From: Anaerolinea thermophila
GTDB lineage: Bacteria; Chloroflexota; Anaerolineae; Anaerolineales; Villigracilaceae
Direction: 5' to 3'
Length of the DNA stretch: 7,029 nt
Assembly: GCA_022729775.1 (NCBI GenBank)
Contig: DZBA01000178.1
Coordinates: 1-7,029, forward strand
The notes under the pieces: generated by a model
What the model was told of the DNA's origin: nothing
The model's database searches: none
Seen by the model: only the letters and a program-made list of their open reading frames with translations
Part shown: piece after piece, positions 6,154 through 7,029 of the stretch
Numbering within the stretch: the first letter of the stretch is position 1
How the letters are laid out: each line of letters opens with the position of its first letter
Translations under genes and position numbers: made by a program

Positions 6154-6182
6154 TTGACACAGAACAGGCGTTCGAGTATCAT
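6154..6182 (+). promoter_or_regulatory. lexA promoter (sigma-70 type)
   Basis: A perfect -35 TTGACA (6154-6159) and a near-consensus -10 TATCAT (6177-6182) are separated by exactly 17 bases. Predicted start is near 6189, giving a leader of about 54 bases before lexA. The promoter begins 16 bases after the corA stop codon. Confidence 0.88.
6162..6173. promoter_or_regulatory. SOS box (LexA operator) GAAC-N4-GTTC
   Basis: GAACAGGCGTTC matches the Bacillus-type LexA operator, including the R-N-R-Y centre of CGAACRNRYGTTYC. It lies wholly within the -35/-10 spacer, where bound LexA would block RNA polymerase. This implies lexA is autoregulated and induced on DNA damage. Confidence 0.88.
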
Positions 6183-6194
6183 TACTAGCACAAA

Positions 6195-6236
6195 TGAGCG
6201 AAGAATGGCTCACGTATGCCGCAGCGCGGCAGGAGG
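6195..6236 (+). promoter_or_regulatory. lexA 5' leader: two small hairpins and a strong Shine-Dalgarno
   Basis: In the predicted lexA leader TGAGC (6195-6199) can pair with GCTCA (6208-6212). GCCGC (6218-6222) can pair with GCGGC (6226-6230) around an AGC loop. The second stem ends exactly where AGGAGG begins (6231-6236), six bases before the first ATG. It may modulate ribosome access, or simply leave the Shine-Dalgarno single-stranded. Confidence 0.55.
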
Positions 6237-6242
6237 CTTCTT

Positions 6243-6917
6243 ATGATGATGGTTCGAAAAAGCAAAGGTCTCGGTGAACGCCACCAGAAAATCCTCGATT
6301 TCATTGCGGATTACCAGCGTGAACACAAGCACCCGCCTTCAATTCGAGAGATTGGCGAGTATTGTGAAATTTCATCCACTTCTGTTGTCAATTACTACCT
6401 TGATCAACTTGAAAAAAATGGTCACATCGAGCGTGATCGTAAAATCTCGCGCGGCGTGCGGCTGACCAATTCCACGCCGCTGAGCGAAATGTTCCGCGTC
6501 CCTGTATTGGGCGTCATTCAAGCAGGCGAGCCAATCCCCATCCCCGCTTCAGACTTCACATCCTTCACCGCAGAAGACACCATAGATGTTGCCATGTCGC
6601 TCATGCCCACGAAGGAAAAAGGCAAAGACTTGTTTGCCCTGCAAGTGCAAGGCGAGTCGATGATTGACGCAATGGTCAACGACGGCGATATTATCATTCT
6701 CAAGCCTGTGCAGGAAGCGCGTAACGGCGAGATGGTTGCCGTCTGGCTTTCAGACCGCAACGAAACCACGCTCAAATTCTTCTTCAAGGAAAAAGACCGC
6801 TACCGCCTACAGCCCGCAAACCCCACCATGCAGCCGATTTATGTTAACAAGAGCGAGCCGCTGGAAATCAAAGGCAGGGTGGTGATGGTAATACGAAAAA
6901 TAGAAAGACACATGTAG
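6243..6917 (+). CDS. lexA: LexA repressor (SOS response regulator, S24 family autoprotease)
   Basis: The 224-residue protein represses SOS genes and cleaves itself when stimulated by RecA filaments. The N-terminal winged-helix domain (about 7-75) shows RHQKILDFIADY (13-24), PPSIREIGEYCEISSTSVVNYYL (31-53, recognition helix region) and a wing with GHIERDRKISRGVRL (60-74). The C-terminal peptidase has the cleavage bond Ala94-Gly95 in VIQAGEP, catalytic Ser139 in QGESMIDA and catalytic Lys178 in TTLKFFF; all are intact. Length is normal (about 200-230). Three ATG codons in a row (6243, 6246, 6249) follow AGGAGG; 6243 or 6246 is the likely start, and an upstream ATG at 6216 lies inside the leader hairpin and lacks its own Shine-Dalgarno. 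A GAAC-N4-GTTC operator in its own promoter indicates autoregulation. The recognition helix differs from E. coli LexA, in line with the Gram-positive-type operator. Confidence 0.97.
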   Translation: MMMVRKSKGLGERHQKILDFIADYQREHKHPPSIREIGEYCEISSTSVVNYYLDQLEKNGHIERDRKISRGVRLTNSTPLSEMFRVPVLGVIQAGEPIPIPASDFTSFTAEDTIDVAMSLMPTKEKGKDLFALQVQGESMIDAMVNDGDIIILKPVQEARNGEMVAVWLSDRNETTLKFFFKEKDRYRLQPANPTMQPIYVNKSEPLEIKGRVVMVIRKIERHM

Positions 6918-6921
6918 TTAG

Positions 6922-6953
6922 AAAGGGACGGCTTTTAGAGCCGTCCTTTTTGT
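6922..6953 (+). terminator. Rho-independent terminator of lexA
   Basis: An 8-bp perfect stem, GGACGGCT (6926-6933) with AGCCGTCC (6939-6946), has a TTTAG loop and is followed by TTTTTGTTT. A-rich bases on the 5' side can extend the stem. It starts five bases after the lexA stop codon. Confidence 0.92.
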
Positions 6954-6969
6954 TTGGCAATACACGGAC

Positions 6970-6990
6970 TCCGCAAGTTCTACTTGCGGA
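6970..6990. repeat. Perfect 9-bp hairpin TCCGCAAGT-TCT-ACTTGCGGA
   Basis: Nine consecutive base pairs (6970-6978 with 6982-6990) surround a three-base loop. No T-run follows, so it is not a typical terminator, and the lexA terminator already lies upstream. It may be a REP-like palindrome or part of the control region of a gene beyond the window. Nothing else is recognisable in 6954-7029. Confidence 0.6.
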
Positions 6991-7029
6991 AACTCGTCGT
7001 TATGCGCGCAAACCCAAATAGACTGTTTA

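Overview
The window looks like an ordinary chromosomal segment of a Chloroflexota bacterium, most likely class Anaerolineae. This placement is inference. It rests on moderately GC-rich genes with AT-rich intergenic spacers, a lipoprotein with a Pro/Thr/Ala-rich linker of the kind common in that group, a large 7TM-PAS hybrid histidine kinase, and a lexA controlled by a GAAC-N4-GTTC SOS box. A marker-gene tree would settle it. There is no phage, transposase, CRISPR array, tRNA or rRNA.

Layout: (1) 13-594 (+) is a LOG-family phosphoribohydrolase-like protein. It converges on (2) a minus-strand two-gene unit, with a strong bidirectional terminator between them (593-640). The unit is a hybrid histidine kinase (4067 to 1464) followed by a DUF3298-type lipoprotein (1462 to 641). 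The kinase stop and lipoprotein start are separated by one base, so the two are probably translationally coupled. (3) Upstream of the kinase, also on the minus strand, is tmk (4868 to 4251), which appears to have a leaderless-type promoter. Between tmk and the kinase lies a 103-base imperfect palindrome (4148-4250). It starts directly after the tmk stop codon and can fold into a three-way junction. (4) The 283-base divergent spacer between tmk and corA carries an array of CACGGATT / AATCAGTG repeats (4958-5036). (5) corA (5152-6138, +) encodes a GMN-motif divalent-cation channel. (6) lexA (6243-6917, +) has a clear sigma-70-type promoter with an SOS box in the -35/-10 spacer, a hairpin abutting its Shine-Dalgarno, and a terminator. 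A further perfect 9-bp hairpin lies near the right edge.

The genes are mostly independent housekeeping units: nucleotide metabolism (LOG, tmk), cation transport (corA) and DNA-damage regulation (lexA). The only probable functional partnership is the kinase-lipoprotein pair. I see no convincing new protein system. The non-coding elements are the least explained part: the 4148-4250 palindrome, the 4958-5036 repeat array, and the repeated ACATGTAAA in the tmk promoter.
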